Source: an uncultured Oscillospiraceae bacterium (GTDB lineage: Bacteria > Bacillota > Clostridia > Oscillospirales > Acutalibacteraceae). From it: a stretch of DNA of 12,500 nucleotides. The notes under the pieces are model-generated. The model searched no databases. It was not told where the DNA came from and saw only the letters and a list, made by a program, of their open reading frames with translations. The position numbers and the translations under genes were made by a program. The stretch lies in the NCBI GenBank assembly GCA_900552925.1, contig USBH01000018.1, forward strand, positions 1-12,500, in the 5' to 3' direction. Below, piece after piece: positions 11,663 through 12,500 of the stretch; position 1 is the stretch's first letter; every line of letters begins with the position of its first letter.

Positions 11663-12352
11663 ATGGATCTGCATGAAATCAAGGAAGAACTCGAGCGCCG
11701 CCGGGACGGAAAATACCGCGAATTTTCGCTGTCCCTGACGAAGGATTCCGCGCTGCCGATGCTCGGCGTGCGCCTGCCCGAACTGCGCGCGATGGCGGCC
11801 GTCATCGCGAAGGAGGACGCGCGCGGTTTTCTCGAATCGTGCGACTTTTCGAGCATGGAGATGACGACGCTGTACGGCTTTGTGCTCGGCCGCCTGCGCG
11901 GGGAGATCGGCGAGGCGCTCGGCTGGTTCGCCCGCGCGATCCCGCACATCGACAACTGGGCGAACTGCGACGCGCTCTGCCAGTCGTTCAAGCAGGCCGC
12001 GAAGCACCCGGCGGAGACCTGGGAATTCCTGATGACGCTCCGCGCGTCTGAGGAGCCGTTCACGCTGCGCGTGCTCGTCGTCACCATGCTGTGCCACTTC
12101 CTGACCGACGACTACATCGACCGCGTGCTTGCGGTGCTGAACGAAACGCACTGCGACGCGTATTACTATAAGATGGGCGCGGCGTGGGCGGCGGCGACCG
12201 CAATGGCGAAGTACCGCGACAAGACGTTCGCCTTCCTCGAAACGACCGCGTTCGACGACTGGACGTACAACAAGGCGATCCAGAAGATGCTCGAATCCCG
12301 CTGCATCTCCCCCGAGGACAAAGCCCGGCTGCGCGCGATGAAGCGGAAGTGA
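11663..12352 (+). CDS. AlkD-family DNA alkylation repair protein
   Basis: A 229-residue all-helical HEAT-like-repeat DNA glycosylase of the AlkD type, which removes bulky or positively charged alkylpurines. The family core is clear: LGVRLPELRAMA (34-45), HIDNWANCDALC (95-106), TLRVLVVTML (134-143) and YYYKMGAAWAAA (167-178). W99, D103, R136 and W175 are spaced like the AlkD DNA-binding and catalytic set (Trp109, Asp113, Arg148, Trp187 in Bacillus cereus), with a two-residue difference before the Arg. The length matches the family. CGGAGG (11649-11654) lies 8 bases before the ATG. A terminator follows 28 bases after the stop, so it is monocistronic. Confidence 0.9.
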   Translation: MDLHEIKEELERRRDGKYREFSLSLTKDSALPMLGVRLPELRAMAAVIAKEDARGFLESCDFSSMEMTTLYGFVLGRLRGEIGEALGWFARAIPHIDNWANCDALCQSFKQAAKHPAETWEFLMTLRASEEPFTLRVLVVTMLCHFLTDDYIDRVLAVLNETHCDAYYYKMGAAWAAATAMAKYRDKTFAFLETTAFDDWTYNKAIQKMLESRCISPEDKARLRAMKRK

Positions 12353-12380
12353 AAAGGCGGATTTCGCCAAAAGAAACTGC

Positions 12381-12412
12381 GCCCTGCAATGCGCGGCGCG
12401 CGCAGGGCTTTT
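12381..12412 (+). terminator. Terminator after the AlkD-type gene
   Basis: GCCCTGC (12381-12387) pairs with GCAGGGC (12402-12408), the loop can pair further (GCGC/GCGC), and TTTT follows. The remaining 88 bases to the window edge show no supported gene. Confidence 0.8.
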
Positions 12413-12500
12413 GCGGAGGAGCAAGGGCGTTGAGCGATGGTTTTTCCGCAAAAAGCTGGTAGCGACAGTGAGGCGTCAGCGAGGGCGCTTGCAACCGAGC

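Noticed and set aside
11845..12130. Frames overlapping the AlkD-type gene in other phases
   Set aside because: They contradict a complete, motif-bearing gene with a good ribosome site and terminator.
12413..12500. Possible gene or dispersed repeat at the right edge, including a minus-strand frame with ATG near 12494
   Set aside because: No domain, no ribosome site, runs opposite the AlkD terminator, and is cut by the window edge; a repeat cannot be shown from a single copy.

Overview
The window looks like chromosomal DNA from a GC-rich, endospore-forming, fermentative Clostridia-type Firmicute, plausibly a gut Oscillospiraceae/Ruminococcaceae relative. The evidence is a spoVAE gene, a GTG-started rpsT, DUF1836 and DUF4349 proteins, strong AGGAGG-type ribosome sites, consensus sigma-A promoters and many hairpin-plus-T terminators. 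The taxon is inferred from gene content; no marker in the window fixes the species. Bases 1-12 match the 3' end of the Tn5/Nextera mosaic end, so the window probably begins at a contig end carrying leftover library adapter.

Layout, left to right. At 28-658 (minus) lies a DUF1836 gene with its terminator and promoter. It is divergent from a DUF4349 membrane-anchored lipoprotein (844-1767) and a zinc-ribbon/Pro-Gln/DUF4190 membrane protein (1891-2451) that has its own perfect promoter. A shared bidirectional terminator separates these from rpsT (ribosomal protein S20, minus). Between rpsT and a metallo-beta-lactamase-fold hydrolase (3295-4125) sit two ~101-bp tandem repeats that fold into hairpins, show compensatory base changes between copies, and each hold a small open frame placed just before the next start. 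A promoter-bearing but truncated GNAT gene (4115-4246, minus) abuts the hydrolase.

The centre (4366-6929) is a pyruvate/NADH module: an L-lactate/malate dehydrogenase-family enzyme with a malate-type specificity residue, a single-domain rhodanese, and a convergent D-lactate dehydrogenase-type enzyme with a Cys-rich tail. The D-enzyme diverges from a solitary spoVAE (7065-7421), and the shared intergenic region holds a 9-bp inverted repeat and a sigma-G-like promoter.

After spoVAE come a 49-residue membrane protein (minus), a divergent LacI-family regulator (7940-9028), and a FliB-type cysteine-cluster flagellin lysine methylase in the same operon. These face a minus-strand pair made of the beta subunit of a sodium-pumping decarboxylase and a 45-residue OadG-like subunit, preceded by a ~170-nt hairpin-rich leader. 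The window closes with an AlkD-type DNA glycosylase (11663-12352) and its terminator.

Functionally this is mostly fermentation and redox balance (two NAD-dependent 2-hydroxyacid dehydrogenases, a Na+ pump subunit) mixed with housekeeping, sporulation and DNA repair. No tRNA, rRNA, CRISPR array, insertion sequence or phage gene was seen. The most unusual element is the tandem structured repeat leader at 3088-3291.
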